From NCBI RefSeq assembly GCF_003478035.1, contig NZ_QUEP01000016.1:1-64000 (forward strand): a stretch of 64,000 nt of DNA, in the 5' to 3' direction. Positions 48,182 to 57,145 of the stretch are shown piece by piece. The notes under the pieces were generated by a model. That model was not told the origin of the DNA and made no database searches. It saw nothing but the letters and a program-made list of their open reading frames with translations. Position numbers and translations under genes: made by a program. Source of the stretch: Clostridium sp. OF03-18AA (lineage in GTDB: Bacteria; Bacillota; Clostridia; Lachnospirales; Lachnospiraceae). Every line of letters begins with the position of its first letter. The stretch's first letter is position 1.

Positions 48182-48814
48182 ATGAGTGATAACCTTATTA
48201 TTACAATCGGAAGAGAATGCGGAAGCGGAGGAAGACATATCGGGCAGGCGTTAGCAGAAAAACTCGGTATAAAATGTTATGACAAAGAGCTCCTGAATCT
48301 GGCTGCAAAAGAGAGCGGTCTCTGCAAAGAGCTGTTTGAGACCCATGACGAGAAACCGACGAGCAGTTTCTTATATTCTCTGGTAATGGATACGTATTCC
48401 CTTGGATATACGAACTCTGCATATATGGATATGCCGATCAACCATAAGATCTTCCTTGCGCAGTTTGATACGATCAAAAATCTTGCGGATAAAGAATCCT
48501 GCGTAATTATCGGACGCTGCGCTGACTACGCGCTGGCGGATTACCCGAATGTGGTATCGGTATTTATCACCGCCGATGAGGATGTGAAGATCAAGACTTT
48601 GATGGAGCGCCATAAGATCACGGAATCTCAGGCGAAGGATCTCATGATCAAGACCGATAAAAAGCGTTCCAGTTACTATAACTATTATTCCAGCAAGCGC
48701 TGGGGCGATTCCAAGAGCTATGATCTCTGCATGAACAGCAGCAAGATCGGATATGACGGAGTTGTGAAGATGATCCAGGAATTTGCGAAGATCAAGGGCG
48801 CTTATAAGAAATAG
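48182..48814 (+). CDS. Cytidylate-kinase-like P-loop protein
   Basis: 210-aa nucleotide-binding protein of the cytidylate-kinase-like family (Cytidylate_kin2). P-loop variant GRECGSGGRHIGQALAEKLG, then YDKELL and IIGRCADYALA. It lacks the standard CMP-binding layout of Cmk, so the substrate is unknown. AGAAAGGAG precedes ATG 48182. Confidence 0.85.
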   Translation: MSDNLIITIGRECGSGGRHIGQALAEKLGIKCYDKELLNLAAKESGLCKELFETHDEKPTSSFLYSLVMDTYSLGYTNSAYMDMPINHKIFLAQFDTIKNLADKESCVIIGRCADYALADYPNVVSVFITADEDVKIKTLMERHKITESQAKDLMIKTDKKRSSYYNYYSSKRWGDSKSYDLCMNSSKIGYDGVVKMIQEFAKIKGAYKK

Positions 48815-48884
48815 TGGTTCTGACGGAAGCCATCCGGCGAACGTACAGAAGGATCAGAATGGATAAAAAAGAAGAATAAAGCGT

Positions 48885-48936
48885 AAAAAACCACCGGTCC
48901 GGGCGAGGATGTATCTGCCTGAACCGGTGGTTTTTT
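48885..48936. terminator. Bidirectional terminator
   Basis: AAAAAACCACCGGT pairs with ACCGGTGGTTTTTT between two convergent genes. Confidence 0.85.
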
Positions 48937-48953
48937 GTATAAACTTGTTTTAT

Positions 48954-50771
48954 TTATTCCACCGTCACGGATTTTGCCAGGTTTCTCGGCTGGTCCACAT
49001 CAAGACCTTTCTGGACGGAAGCGTAGTAGGCGATGAGCTGAAGGACAACGGCGATTGGGAACACGGTGAATTTGTCATCTTCCCTTGGAATGCGGATGAT
49101 CACGTCTGCAATGCCCTCGTCGACAGCGGTATCTTCCGTGACGAGGAGGATCACATAAGCACCTCGCGCTTTCACCTCGCGGATATTCGAGATTGTCTTT
49201 GCGAAAATATGCTTCTGGGTCGCGATCGCGATGACCGGAACATGGTCTGTGATCAGAGCGATGGTTCCGTGCTTCAACTCACCGGCTGCGTAAGCCTCCG
49301 CATGAATGTAGGAGATCTCTTTCAGCTTTAACGCGCCCTCCAGGGAGAATGCGTAGTCCATTCCGCGGCCGATAAAGAAGACATCCGGGTAGTTTACGAT
49401 ATGGGTGACGATCTCATTGATCGTATTTTCCTCCCGGATCATGGTCTCCATGGAGGTGGCACAGTTTAAGAGGTCACTCATGAACTGCTCTGCATGTTCT
49501 TCCGTGTATACGCCGCGTATAAGCGCCATACGGCAGAAAAGAAGATAGAGGGCGGCAATCTGTACCGTGTAGGCTTTCGTGCTCGCCACGGCGATCTCAG
49601 GGCCTCCATGCGTGTAGATCACATAGTCGCTTTCGCGGGCGATCGTGGAACCTTTTACATTTACAACCGAGATCACGGTGGAGCCGCATTCTCTCGCGAG
49701 GCGCAGCGCCGCCAGGGTATCGATCGTCTCGCCGGACTGGGAGATCACGATCGTGAGCGTGGAGTCATCGATCAGCGGCTCCTCATAGCGGAACTCGGAG
49801 GCGATGGACACTGTGACCGGGATCCTGAGACGTGGCTCGATCAGGGCTCTTGCGACCATCCCGGCGTGCATGGCAGTTCCGCAGGCGATGACGCGGATAT
49901 TTGTGATCCGTTTTAAGAGCTCATCCGGGATCTTCTCGTCGGTGAGATCCGGGAGACCTTTTGTGAGACGCGGCAGGATCGTTTTCTTTAACACTTCCGG
50001 CTGCTCGTGGATCTCCTTCATCATAAAGTGAGGGAACCCGTTTTTCATGGCAGCGTCCGTGTTCCAGGATGCCTCCAGGATCTCAGGCTCAGTCTTTGTG
50101 CCGTCAAGCTCGTAGAGATCAGCGTGGTAGGCGGTGAGCTGTACGAGCTTTCCTTCCGGAACAACGAAGTATTTCTTTGAGTACGGGAGAAGTGCGGTCA
50201 GGTCGGAGGCGATCATGGCGCCTGAAGCCGTGTAAGCCGCTACGAGCGGACTTACGTTTCTCACCGCATAGATCTCGCCGGGACGGTCTTCAAACATGAT
50301 ACAGAAGGCGTAGGAGCCTTCCAGCTGGTTTAAAAATTCCCGGATCGACGGGATCGGGTCACCGTTGTAGATCTCGTTTAAGGTTGCTGCGGCAACTTCC
50401 GTGTCCGTCTGGGAGTGAAGTTTTCCTTCCAGGTGGTATTTTTCCGTCAGGGCGTGATAGTTTTCTATGATGCCGTTATGGATCATCGTCACCTTCCCTG
50501 CAACATGCGGATGGGCGTTTTCACTGGTGACGCCGCCGTGCGTTGCCCAGCGGGTATGACCGATCCCGCAGTGAGACACGACCGGATTTTCCTCGCACAC
50601 CTTGCGGAGAGCGGCAACTTTTCCGACTTTTTTGATAAAATGGATCTTTGAGTTCTCATCAAACAGGGCGATCCCGGCGCTGTCATAACCACGGTATTCG
50701 AGCTGGGTAAGGCCGTCTAGCAATATTGTCTGCGCATCTAAAGGACCGCAGTATCCGATAATTCCACACAT
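48954..50771 (-). CDS. glmS: Glucosamine-6-phosphate synthase
   Basis: Glutamine-dependent isomerising transaminase making glucosamine-6-phosphate for peptidoglycan; 605 aa. The N-terminal Cys nucleophile (MCGIIGYCG) fixes the start at 50771, after GGAGATGA. Two SIS domains follow (SQSGETIDTL, YTHGGPEIAVASTKAY) and the terminus DQPRNLAKSVTVE. The leader is too short for a glmS ribozyme. Confidence 0.97.
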   Translation of the reverse strand: MCGIIGYCGPLDAQTILLDGLTQLEYRGYDSAGIALFDENSKIHFIKKVGKVAALRKVCEENPVVSHCGIGHTRWATHGGVTSENAHPHVAGKVTMIHNGIIENYHALTEKYHLEGKLHSQTDTEVAAATLNEIYNGDPIPSIREFLNQLEGSYAFCIMFEDRPGEIYAVRNVSPLVAAYTASGAMIASDLTALLPYSKKYFVVPEGKLVQLTAYHADLYELDGTKTEPEILEASWNTDAAMKNGFPHFMMKEIHEQPEVLKKTILPRLTKGLPDLTDEKIPDELLKRITNIRVIACGTAMHAGMVARALIEPRLRIPVTVSIASEFRYEEPLIDDSTLTIVISQSGETIDTLAALRLARECGSTVISVVNVKGSTIARESDYVIYTHGGPEIAVASTKAYTVQIAALYLLFCRMALIRGVYTEEHAEQFMSDLLNCATSMETMIREENTINEIVTHIVNYPDVFFIGRGMDYAFSLEGALKLKEISYIHAEAYAAGELKHGTIALITDHVPVIAIATQKHIFAKTISNIREVKARGAYVILLVTEDTAVDEGIADVIIRIPREDDKFTVFPIAVVLQLIAYYASVQKGLDVDQPRNLAKSVTVE

Positions 50772-50840
50772 ATATATCATCTCCATTTCCTGATGAAAGA
50801 ATCTGTTTTCATTGTTTCCAGGCAGAGCCAATTTGATAGG

Positions 50841-50869
50841 ATTATAGTATTAAATGTCAGGAAAGTCAA
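50841..50869 (-). promoter_or_regulatory. Promoter of glmS
   Basis: On the minus strand TTGACT (50864-50869), 17 bp, TATAAT (50841-50846). The leader is only about 65 nt. Confidence 0.75.
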
Positions 50870-50995
50870 TTGGTGACTGGTTTTGGTGTATCGGCGGGAT
50901 GAGAAAAATTAAAAAAAAATTAAACAATTTTCCTTCCTCTATATGTTATACTTACACCGTTATATTTACATAATGCAGGAGATGTACGCTCGAAA

Positions 50996-53215
50996 ATGAA
51001 GTTCAAAGACCATTTAGATTTTCATAAATTACCTTTCGATAAAGAAAAGATCCGTGAACAGGTCGAAAAGATCGCGGCGGACTGTATGCGCTGGGTGACG
51101 CGCAGACAGAATGCAAGACCGCTTCTGGCGATGGCTTTGTGCACCTGTATCGCGTTTTCCGCGATGGTGCCATATATTCCGGTGGCCGCCCCGGCTGAGA
51201 TCAGTACAGAGAGGATCACAGAACCGGAGACCTTTGATATCCTCGAGGATCCGACGGAGAGAGAGACTGAGGAGACCACAGCGGAGATCGACCCGGATGC
51301 TCCGGCCCCGTATAAATTAAATCTCGCAAATATGTACGCAGAGGGATCGGAGACAAGCTATGCGGAGATCCTGATGAAGGAGCTGATCCAGAAGGATTCC
51401 AAATGGTTTGCTGCGATCTACGATATGGCAAATACGGCACCGGTAAAGCTGGCGCCTGCCTTTGGACGCAAGGCATCCTCCGTTCTCGGACAGTACAATC
51501 CGACATCAAAGACCCAGAATAAAAATGATCCGTCCACCTGGTATGTGGAACATTTTAAGAATGTAAAGATCACGTTCTACAACGGAGACGGAGAGGTCAC
51601 ATCCGCGGTCTCCAATGCCCAGGACATTCTTTCCATGGCGAGTATATATGCTTATTACAATGGGATCACGGACCTTGATTCGATCCGTGCCTACGTCAAT
51701 GATCTCTGGACAAAATCACATTCCTACCAGGCAGTTTTGGGAAACGTCTACTACTGTGATGGCTGTGTGGATCCGAACGCGTCCGCGGAAGAGGGAGATT
51801 CTGAGCTGGAAGGAGAGGATACATTCGTATCCGGGCGGAATATCGATACCGAGATCCGGACAGATGTGGGAGATGAGGTCATCGACCAGGCCGGAGACAC
51901 GGTTTCCGTGAACGGGGAGAGCTACAGCGGCAGCTCTTCGTCCGCCTCCTCCGCGCAGGGGGCGTCGGAAGGCACCACAACGGCAGCTGAGACAACAACG
52001 GTACCGCCGTCAGCTGCAAACCACACAGAAGGAGCTGAGACAAAGGAGTCGACCACGAGTGCCCTGGATTCCCTGGCTGAGACAGCGGAGAGCGTGATCC
52101 AGGAGACGAAGAAGAAGACGACGATCGTCCGTGTGGAAGATTCCACTACAGCGGCTGAGACGACAAAAGCTCCGGAGACAACACCGCAGACAGCGGCACC
52201 TTCGGCGCAGGCGGAGACAGCGCCGCAGACAACAGCACCTTCTTCTGAGGCAGCGGAAGAGACCACGGTAAAGGTCATCCGTGTCAGTGACAACGGAGAT
52301 TCCGATGCAAGCTCCGATTATATCGTCCATGCGGCCGCGGAAACTGCAGCACCTGCGGAGATAACAGCATCCGCGGAAAGTGAGGAGCCGGAAACCGATC
52401 CGGAGCTCATCCCTGTTTCTGATGAACAAGCTGAAACAGTGGAGCAGTACACCGTCCATGCGGCCGCCTCCCATGCGCTGATCTGCCCGGGACATGTCGA
52501 TCTTAAGATCACGGCGATCATCCGGACCCTCAGCGAGAGCGCAAACCTTTACAGCATCGATGATGCGGGAAATGCGGTGGGAGAGACTGCATCAGTAACC
52601 GCAGACGGAACCGGCTGGGAAGGCTGGAACCGCAGAATGACTTCTTTCGTAAGCCATATCAACCGTCAGGACTGGACAGCAACTTACGGATTAAACGTAG
52701 TCGTGGAGGGAACGAGAGCGCCGCTTTCCACTGCTGAGATCGACACCTACATGGGCAAACTTCCGAAAGATCTGTCGGAGACGAGAAAGGACATTATCCG
52801 GTATGCACTCCAGTCTGTCGGAAAAGTCCCGTATTACTGGGGCGGAAAAGCCAGCGCCCAGAATTACACCGGCAACAATTTCGGTTCTGTCACGATCCCG
52901 GATCACAAGGGACGTATCTTAAAGGGACTCGACTGCTCCGGATGGGTCAACTGGGTATACTGGTCCGTCACAGGAACGCATCTGCCGTATGAGGGCACAG
53001 AGGGCTTAAGGACTCTTGGACGGCAGGTAAGACGTCAGGATTTGAAGCCGGGCGATATTGTGGTAATCACGGGATCCACGCCGCATGTTATCATGTTCCT
53101 CGGATTTACCTCAAACGGACAGATCCAGTGTGTCCATGAGACGGGTTCCGCGAACAATGTAACGATCGGTGTTATGAACGCAAACTGGCCGTATTACAGA
53201 AATCTTCTGGACTAA
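50996..53215 (+). CDS. Large secreted NlpC/P60 peptidoglycan hydrolase
   Basis: 739 aa. Cytoplasmic head and transmembrane or signal segment (about 43-64), a folded region (about 95-260), a long low-complexity Thr/Ala/Glu/Pro linker (about 310-490), and a C-terminal NlpC/P60 domain (about 600-739) with the catalytic Cys in LKGLDCSGWVNW and His in STPHVIMFLG. Such enzymes cut stem peptides. The RBS (AGGAGA) is rather far from ATG 50996. A strong terminator follows. Confidence 0.88.
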   Translation: MKFKDHLDFHKLPFDKEKIREQVEKIAADCMRWVTRRQNARPLLAMALCTCIAFSAMVPYIPVAAPAEISTERITEPETFDILEDPTERETEETTAEIDPDAPAPYKLNLANMYAEGSETSYAEILMKELIQKDSKWFAAIYDMANTAPVKLAPAFGRKASSVLGQYNPTSKTQNKNDPSTWYVEHFKNVKITFYNGDGEVTSAVSNAQDILSMASIYAYYNGITDLDSIRAYVNDLWTKSHSYQAVLGNVYYCDGCVDPNASAEEGDSELEGEDTFVSGRNIDTEIRTDVGDEVIDQAGDTVSVNGESYSGSSSSASSAQGASEGTTTAAETTTVPPSAANHTEGAETKESTTSALDSLAETAESVIQETKKKTTIVRVEDSTTAAETTKAPETTPQTAAPSAQAETAPQTTAPSSEAAEETTVKVIRVSDNGDSDASSDYIVHAAAETAAPAEITASAESEEPETDPELIPVSDEQAETVEQYTVHAAASHALICPGHVDLKITAIIRTLSESANLYSIDDAGNAVGETASVTADGTGWEGWNRRMTSFVSHINRQDWTATYGLNVVVEGTRAPLSTAEIDTYMGKLPKDLSETRKDIIRYALQSVGKVPYYWGGKASAQNYTGNNFGSVTIPDHKGRILKGLDCSGWVNWVYWSVTGTHLPYEGTEGLRTLGRQVRRQDLKPGDIVVITGSTPHVIMFLGFTSNGQIQCVHETGSANNVTIGVMNANWPYYRNLLD

Positions 53216-53232
53216 AATATGAGATGATACAG

Positions 53233-53297
53233 CACCCGCTTTCCGGTATGCATGTGGTCTTGATAAAGACTGCAGGTGGCCGGAAAGCGGGTGTTTG
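53233..53297 (+). terminator. Terminator of the NlpC/P60 gene
   Basis: A perfect 14-bp repeat, CACCCGCTTTCCGG and CCGGAAAGCGGGTG, with an inner hairpin (GTCTT/AAGAC). Confidence 0.8.
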
Positions 53298-53298
53298 T

Positions 53299-53475
53299 TA
53301 TATTTCCAAATATTTTCGAGCCGCATGGACAAAACTTTATAAAAATGATCCGAATGCAGATCCTGCAGAAGCAGACTATGTTATAAAGGCTGGATTTCCA
53401 GAAACTACCTGCATCATTGTGGCAAAAGTACCTACATTGACATTGACAATTGACAAAAACGCAAAAAGAGAGTAA
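53299..53475 (+). pseudogene. Possible coding remnant left of the prophage
   Basis: An open frame here ends YFRAAWTKLYKNDP...TLTIDKNAKRE. Its only ATG lies inside the upstream terminator and there is no RBS, so it is not a functional gene as it stands. Composition looks protein-like, so it may be the 3' part of a gene broken by rearrangement. I do not recognise it. Confidence 0.2.
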
Positions 53476-53497
53476 TCTATTCATAGATTCCAAACTA

Positions 53498-53521
53498 TTC
53501 GTGAAAGAACAGTTTAACGAA
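53498..53521 (+). other. Left attachment site (dif-like)
   Basis: Core TTCGTGAAAG....GTTTAACGAA: two inverted arms as in Xer sites. It shares 9 of 10 and 11 of 12 arm bases with the site at 59515-59542, and 19 of 24 with the reverse complement of 59414-59437. Homology to the latter continues inward (TGAGTTGAT..CCTTGTAT). Confidence 0.75.
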
Positions 53522-53577
53522 GAGTTGAGTTGATCTCCTTGTATTTATCAATAAATCTTTCAAGGAGGAAAAAACGT

Positions 53578-53874
53578 ATGGATGAAACAAAGAAATTCAC
53601 TTCTTTCAAGGCTCTCCCGGTTGCTGTGCCCTTGGCTACAATGATGGCAGCTACTCCGGCATTTGCGGAAGGTCCAACCGCTACGGCTGTTACGGCTACG
53701 GATTGGGCGAGCGTGATCACAGCGCTCACCGGACAGGTTTCCGTTAGCACTGTTGTGGCTGCACTCGCAACATTCGTTGGAGCCGGTGTTGGTTTGGTGT
53801 TCATGTGGTGGGGCGTCCGTAAAGGTATCCGCTCTCTCATGGCTGCTTTCAGAGGCGGTAAGCTTCGCATCTAA
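53578..53874 (+). CDS. Major coat protein (pVIII-like)
   Basis: 98 aa. A signal peptide (1-30, cleavage after TPAFA) leaves a 68-residue mature protein with a short N-terminal region, one transmembrane helix (about 55-79, ending VGLVFMWWGV) and a basic C-terminus (RKGIRSLMAAFRGGKLRI). This is the classic layout of inovirus major coat proteins, whose basic tail faces the ssDNA. CAAGGAGG precedes ATG 53578. A terminator 48 bp downstream would make this the most abundant transcript. Confidence 0.88.
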   Translation: MDETKKFTSFKALPVAVPLATMMAATPAFAEGPTATAVTATDWASVITALTGQVSVSTVVAALATFVGAGVGLVFMWWGVRKGIRSLMAAFRGGKLRI

Positions 53875-53916
53875 TGTTCTGTTTTCAGAGGCGGTAAGCT
53901 TCGCATCTAATGTTCT
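53847..53916 (+). repeat. Tandem duplication of the coat-gene 3' end
   Basis: A 34-bp unit (TTTCAGAGGCGGTAAG...ATGTTCT) occurs at 53847-53880 and again at 53883-53916, period 36 bp. The first copy encodes the basic C-terminus and stop of the coat protein; the second is untranslated. Confidence 0.85.
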
Positions 53917-53921
53917 TCTTT

Positions 53922-53949
53922 CCGGTGGCTTTATAGTCACCGGTTTTTT
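53922..53949 (+). terminator. Terminator after the coat gene
   Basis: CCGGTG/CACCGG with six T. A partial terminator after the major coat gene is usual in filamentous phages. Confidence 0.8.
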
Positions 53950-53966
53950 AAGTTAGGGGTGATGTC

Positions 53967-54653
53967 ATGGAAATGCAATTATTAGATGGATCTCTTAATC
54001 CGTTGAATGTTGCCAAGGTCATTAAGCATAATAAAGACTTTTATGCAGCGCATCCCGGTTACTTTAAACCGGAGGGACTTCTGGTGTTCTGCGGAGAACA
54101 GGGATCCGGAAAAACTTTATCAGCGGTACAGTACGTAAAGAAGCTGTGCGAGGAATATCCTCGTGCGATCCTCTGTACCAATGTTCAGATCAATGGACTT
54201 CCGGAGGAAACGCAGGTGGTTGAGTATGACGGCTTAAACTGCTTAAAGTCTTTAGAAAACGGCTATTATGGAGTTATCTATTTGATTGATGAGATCCATC
54301 TGGAATTTAACTCGCTGGAATCCAAGAACATCGACATTGAAGTCATGATTGAGGTTAGCCAGCAGCGGAAACAAAGGAAGCATATCATAGGCACGTCACA
54401 GGTCTATGGTCGGCTTGCAAAGCCTTTCCGGGAACAGATCCGGAACGTGGTACTCTGTTCTAATTTCTGCAAGATCTTACAGGTGAACACACTGATTGAT
54501 GGATCGAAAAGCACGGAAAAAGATGGTCACCTTATTACGGATACCGTCAAACGGTTTTACTGGTTCCATCGTCCAGAACTTTATGATAGCTATGACACGT
54601 ATGCAAAAATGAAACGATACAAGAAGGAATGGCAAGGAAGGAGGATCCAGTAA
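53967..54653 (+). CDS. Zot-like assembly ATPase (pI-like)
   Basis: 228 aa with the Zot-domain P-loop fold: Walker A GEQGSGKT (43-50), Walker B VIYLIDEIH (103-111), then SQQRKQRKHIIGTSQ, the typical downstream arginine-finger or sensor region. Inovirus pI/Zot proteins drive virion extrusion through the membrane. Unlike Ff pI it shows no transmembrane helix after the ATPase, so it may rely on a separate membrane partner such as the next small protein, which overlaps it by one base (TAATG). Confidence 0.87.
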   Translation: MEMQLLDGSLNPLNVAKVIKHNKDFYAAHPGYFKPEGLLVFCGEQGSGKTLSAVQYVKKLCEEYPRAILCTNVQINGLPEETQVVEYDGLNCLKSLENGYYGVIYLIDEIHLEFNSLESKNIDIEVMIEVSQQRKQRKHIIGTSQVYGRLAKPFREQIRNVVLCSNFCKILQVNTLIDGSKSTEKDGHLITDTVKRFYWFHRPELYDSYDTYAKMKRYKKEWQGRRIQ

Positions 54654-54793
54654 TGACAGACGTACAGAATGCAATTGATCTATTCGCCGCTCTGGTTACT
54701 GCCGCAATTCCATACGCGGTTGTATTTGCTCTCGGACAGCGGCTTGTTACGATGTTTTTAGGTATGGCTTTCAAAGGAACGATCGAGGTATGA
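54653..54793 (+). CDS. Small hydrophobic phage protein
   Basis: 46 aa, mostly one hydrophobic helix (about 9-28) with a short charged end. Start overlaps the Zot stop and its own stop overlaps the next start (ATGA), so it is translationally coupled on both sides. Size and position fit a minor coat protein of the pVII/pIX kind or a membrane anchor for the Zot ATPase. Confidence 0.7.
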   Translation: MTDVQNAIDLFAALVTAAIPYAVVFALGQRLVTMFLGMAFKGTIEV

Positions 54794-55389
54794 TGAAATA
54801 TGGTATTCGCTTATTATTTTGTGTGGGGCTGTGTGCTCTACTCTCTGTTCCGGCTTATGCGGCGGAGTATGTTCTTTCTCCGGAGGATGTTCTGGAAGGT
54901 GAAGTTCTTGATTCGGATGATGGGGTTGTAGCTTCCGGATCAGATGCTATTATGCTGCTCTCCTCTTACGGATCTCCTTACGATGGTACGATCGGTACTA
55001 CATACACAACTTATTTTAGGGGTGTAGTTGAAAAGCTTCCTCCGTCAATTCATTATGTGTTGTTCCGTCCGGATCAGTACAGTTACCGTCTGGTTTACAG
55101 TGATGATATGGTTTACCAGGGCGGTCGTTTTACGGCTGTTGATGCATCATATGTAAATTACTATGTCGGCAACTACAACTCCCGTACACAGGTTTCTGAG
55201 GGTTCGGAAGGGACTTTCTCTCTTAGTCCAAATGGGTATCCGGTTTACTCGGACCTTAGCGACCTTTACCCGGTTCTTTATGAGGGGGTGAAAAATTATG
55301 AATTTAAAGCGCTTCTCTTCTGCTTTGCATTCTTTATCCTGTTTACGATTGCAAAGTCATTCTTTTCGTCCGGTCATTACAAGATTTAA
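54790..55389 (+). CDS. Secreted, C-terminally anchored phage protein
   Basis: 199 aa. Signal peptide (1-24, VPAYA), an acidic Tyr/Ser-rich extracellular domain and a C-terminal transmembrane helix (about 170-190, LLFCFAFFILFTIA) with a short tail. This topology matches minor coat proteins that wait in the membrane for assembly. I cannot assign it to pIII or another protein by sequence. Its 3' end overlaps the next gene by 92 bp. Confidence 0.7.
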   Translation: MMKYGIRLLFCVGLCALLSVPAYAAEYVLSPEDVLEGEVLDSDDGVVASGSDAIMLLSSYGSPYDGTIGTTYTTYFRGVVEKLPPSIHYVLFRPDQYSYRLVYSDDMVYQGGRFTAVDASYVNYYVGNYNSRTQVSEGSEGTFSLSPNGYPVYSDLSDLYPVLYEGVKNYEFKALLFCFAFFILFTIAKSFFSSGHYKI

Positions 55390-56788
55390 ACGTGTAGCTG
55401 CAGGTGCGCTTGCTCTTCTCTGTGTCTCCTGCTCTTCCTCTCCTGCAATGGCTGCGGAACTTTACACGCCAGATGGGTTTGCAAAGCAGATTGATACTTA
55501 TAAGGATCTTGCGCTTTCTGCGTCAAATGCGATCAAAATAAAGTCGTGGGATGATAATGTATCACCTGCGTCATCTCTTGGTTCAGTTCAAAATACGATT
55601 ACTTGGTCAGGTGCTTATGTCCTTTGCTGGTACGATGCGAATTGGACATCGTATTCACAGGTTTCTGTCAAGTCTGACGGCTCTTTCTCGTTTATTGTTC
55701 CGTCTGGTAAGCAGGTCTTTGCCTTTGAACTTCATTTAAGTAACAAAAATCTTCCGTCTAATGGAAAATATAGTTTTACTTTTGATTTTTCTTCTGATGC
55801 GGATATGATTTATAAAGACGTTGGTTTGCAGATGTATTGGTATGGTACAAACCAGGCTCAAAAAAGCTATTTGGGTTTTATCAACAAAAATTTTTATCAA
55901 CAAAGTTCTGGTGATATTAAGGGTAATCTTAAAATTGATCTACAATCTAATGTGTCATTGTTTAAAATGAATTATATCTTAAAGGATCCTGTTTCTGCTG
56001 GTGGGGTTGTTGGTGGAAAATTTAGCTATAACTTTACCGGTATTTCATCAAGCTCAAGTGTATCTGTGACATCTCCCGGTACCTCTCCTTCCGGATCTGA
56101 TATCCAGTCCGGCATTGCATCCACCACAACACAGATAGCATCTTCTGTTAATGAGGTCTATGAGTCCATTCAGCAGCTGATGCAGCACATTAGTAATCAG
56201 TTGGCGGCCTTGTGGGATCAGATTTATAATTACTGTCATGTGCCGACTTATAACAAGCTTCAGGAGATCTTGCTGTCCATTCAGAATATCTCCATGGGTT
56301 CGGATTTGCAAAAGATCGCGGATCAGATCAGCAACTCCACCACGGAGCAGACCAATGACCTTATTAGCAATGCAAACAGTAACCAGGAAAAGACGGAAGC
56401 GGCGGTTGAGAAGCACGGAAACTTCATCATTGAGGGGCTTAAGTCTCTCTTTATCCCTTCGGATGAGTATTTCAAGTCATGGTTTGACGGGATGTATTCG
56501 TTCTTTCATGATCGACTTGGCTTTCTGATGCTCCCTATTGACATACTGATCAAGTTTGTCAATATGTTCCAGAGTGCCGGAGGGGGCTTCTCCGGAGTTC
56601 CGTTTCCGGAGTTTAAGTGGATCGATGGCACAGTAATCATTCCGTCCCAGACGGTACAGTTTGATTTCCTCACTACAGAATGGGGGAAGGATATCCAGAC
56701 AAAACTTTATTTTGTCGGTGATGTCATTATGATCAGTGCGCTGCTTGCATTGATGCATCGTAAGATGGAGGAGGTGTTGAGGTCATGA
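55298..56788 (+). CDS. Large minor coat/adsorption protein candidate (pIII-like)
   Basis: 496 aa. Basic N-region and signal peptide (cleavage about 52, SSPAMA), a Ser/Thr/Gly-rich beta-type ectodomain (about 55-270), a probable coiled-coil or helical stalk (about 280-390, VNEVYESIQQLMQHISNQL onward), and a C-terminal hydrophobic helix (about 460-485). The largest secreted protein of the element, anchored at its C-terminus, is the best candidate for host adsorption. GAGGGGG lies before ATG 55298; this start is embedded in the preceding gene. Confidence 0.7.
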   Translation: MNLKRFSSALHSLSCLRLQSHSFRPVITRFKRVAAGALALLCVSCSSSPAMAAELYTPDGFAKQIDTYKDLALSASNAIKIKSWDDNVSPASSLGSVQNTITWSGAYVLCWYDANWTSYSQVSVKSDGSFSFIVPSGKQVFAFELHLSNKNLPSNGKYSFTFDFSSDADMIYKDVGLQMYWYGTNQAQKSYLGFINKNFYQQSSGDIKGNLKIDLQSNVSLFKMNYILKDPVSAGGVVGGKFSYNFTGISSSSSVSVTSPGTSPSGSDIQSGIASTTTQIASSVNEVYESIQQLMQHISNQLAALWDQIYNYCHVPTYNKLQEILLSIQNISMGSDLQKIADQISNSTTEQTNDLISNANSNQEKTEAAVEKHGNFIIEGLKSLFIPSDEYFKSWFDGMYSFFHDRLGFLMLPIDILIKFVNMFQSAGGGFSGVPFPEFKWIDGTVIIPSQTVQFDFLTTEWGKDIQTKLYFVGDVIMISALLALMHRKMEEVLRS

Positions 56789-57057
56789 TCTTGGAAGCTG
56801 TGTTTAACTTGGTATCCGGTCTGGTTAAACTTGTGTTCGGCTGGATCAATCTTCCGGATCTCCCGGATTCGATCACGTCCGTGATTGATGAGTTGTTTGC
56901 TCTGATCTCCGGATCGGTTGGTATCATAGGGATATTTGTGGATCTAAACATGGTCAAGATCTTGCTTCCGGTGCTCTTAATTGTCATTAACTTTGACGAG
57001 GTGTGGAAGTTCACCATGTTCATATTGAGAAAGATACCGTTTTTAGGTATTGATTAG
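56785..57057 (+). CDS. pVI-like small membrane protein
   Basis: 90 aa with three hydrophobic stretches (about 5-22, 38-58, 60-82) and a basic end (LRKIPFLGID). Length and position right after the pIII candidate, with a 4-bp overlap, match inovirus pVI, the cap protein paired with pIII. Confidence 0.7.
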   Translation: MILEAVFNLVSGLVKLVFGWINLPDLPDSITSVIDELFALISGSVGIIGIFVDLNMVKILLPVLLIVINFDEVWKFTMFILRKIPFLGID

Positions 57058-57062
57058 AAGTG

Positions 57063-57091
57063 TGCCGCCAGCGGCTTGACCGCGGCGGCAT
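57063..57091. terminator. Hairpin between convergent coat and repressor genes
   Basis: TGCCGCC-GCGG pairs with CCGC-GGCGGCA across a single-base bulge. There is no long T run, so termination strength is uncertain. Confidence 0.5.
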
Positions 57092-57145
57092 CTGCTATTG
57101 TCTGACAATATTTCCGCAGCAAGCGCGGATCCGTCCCAGAAATGG

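Noticed and set aside
53224..53475. Complete gene of 83 aa before the prophage
   Set aside because: Its only start lies within a perfect 14-bp terminator arm and lacks an RBS; kept only as a possible remnant.
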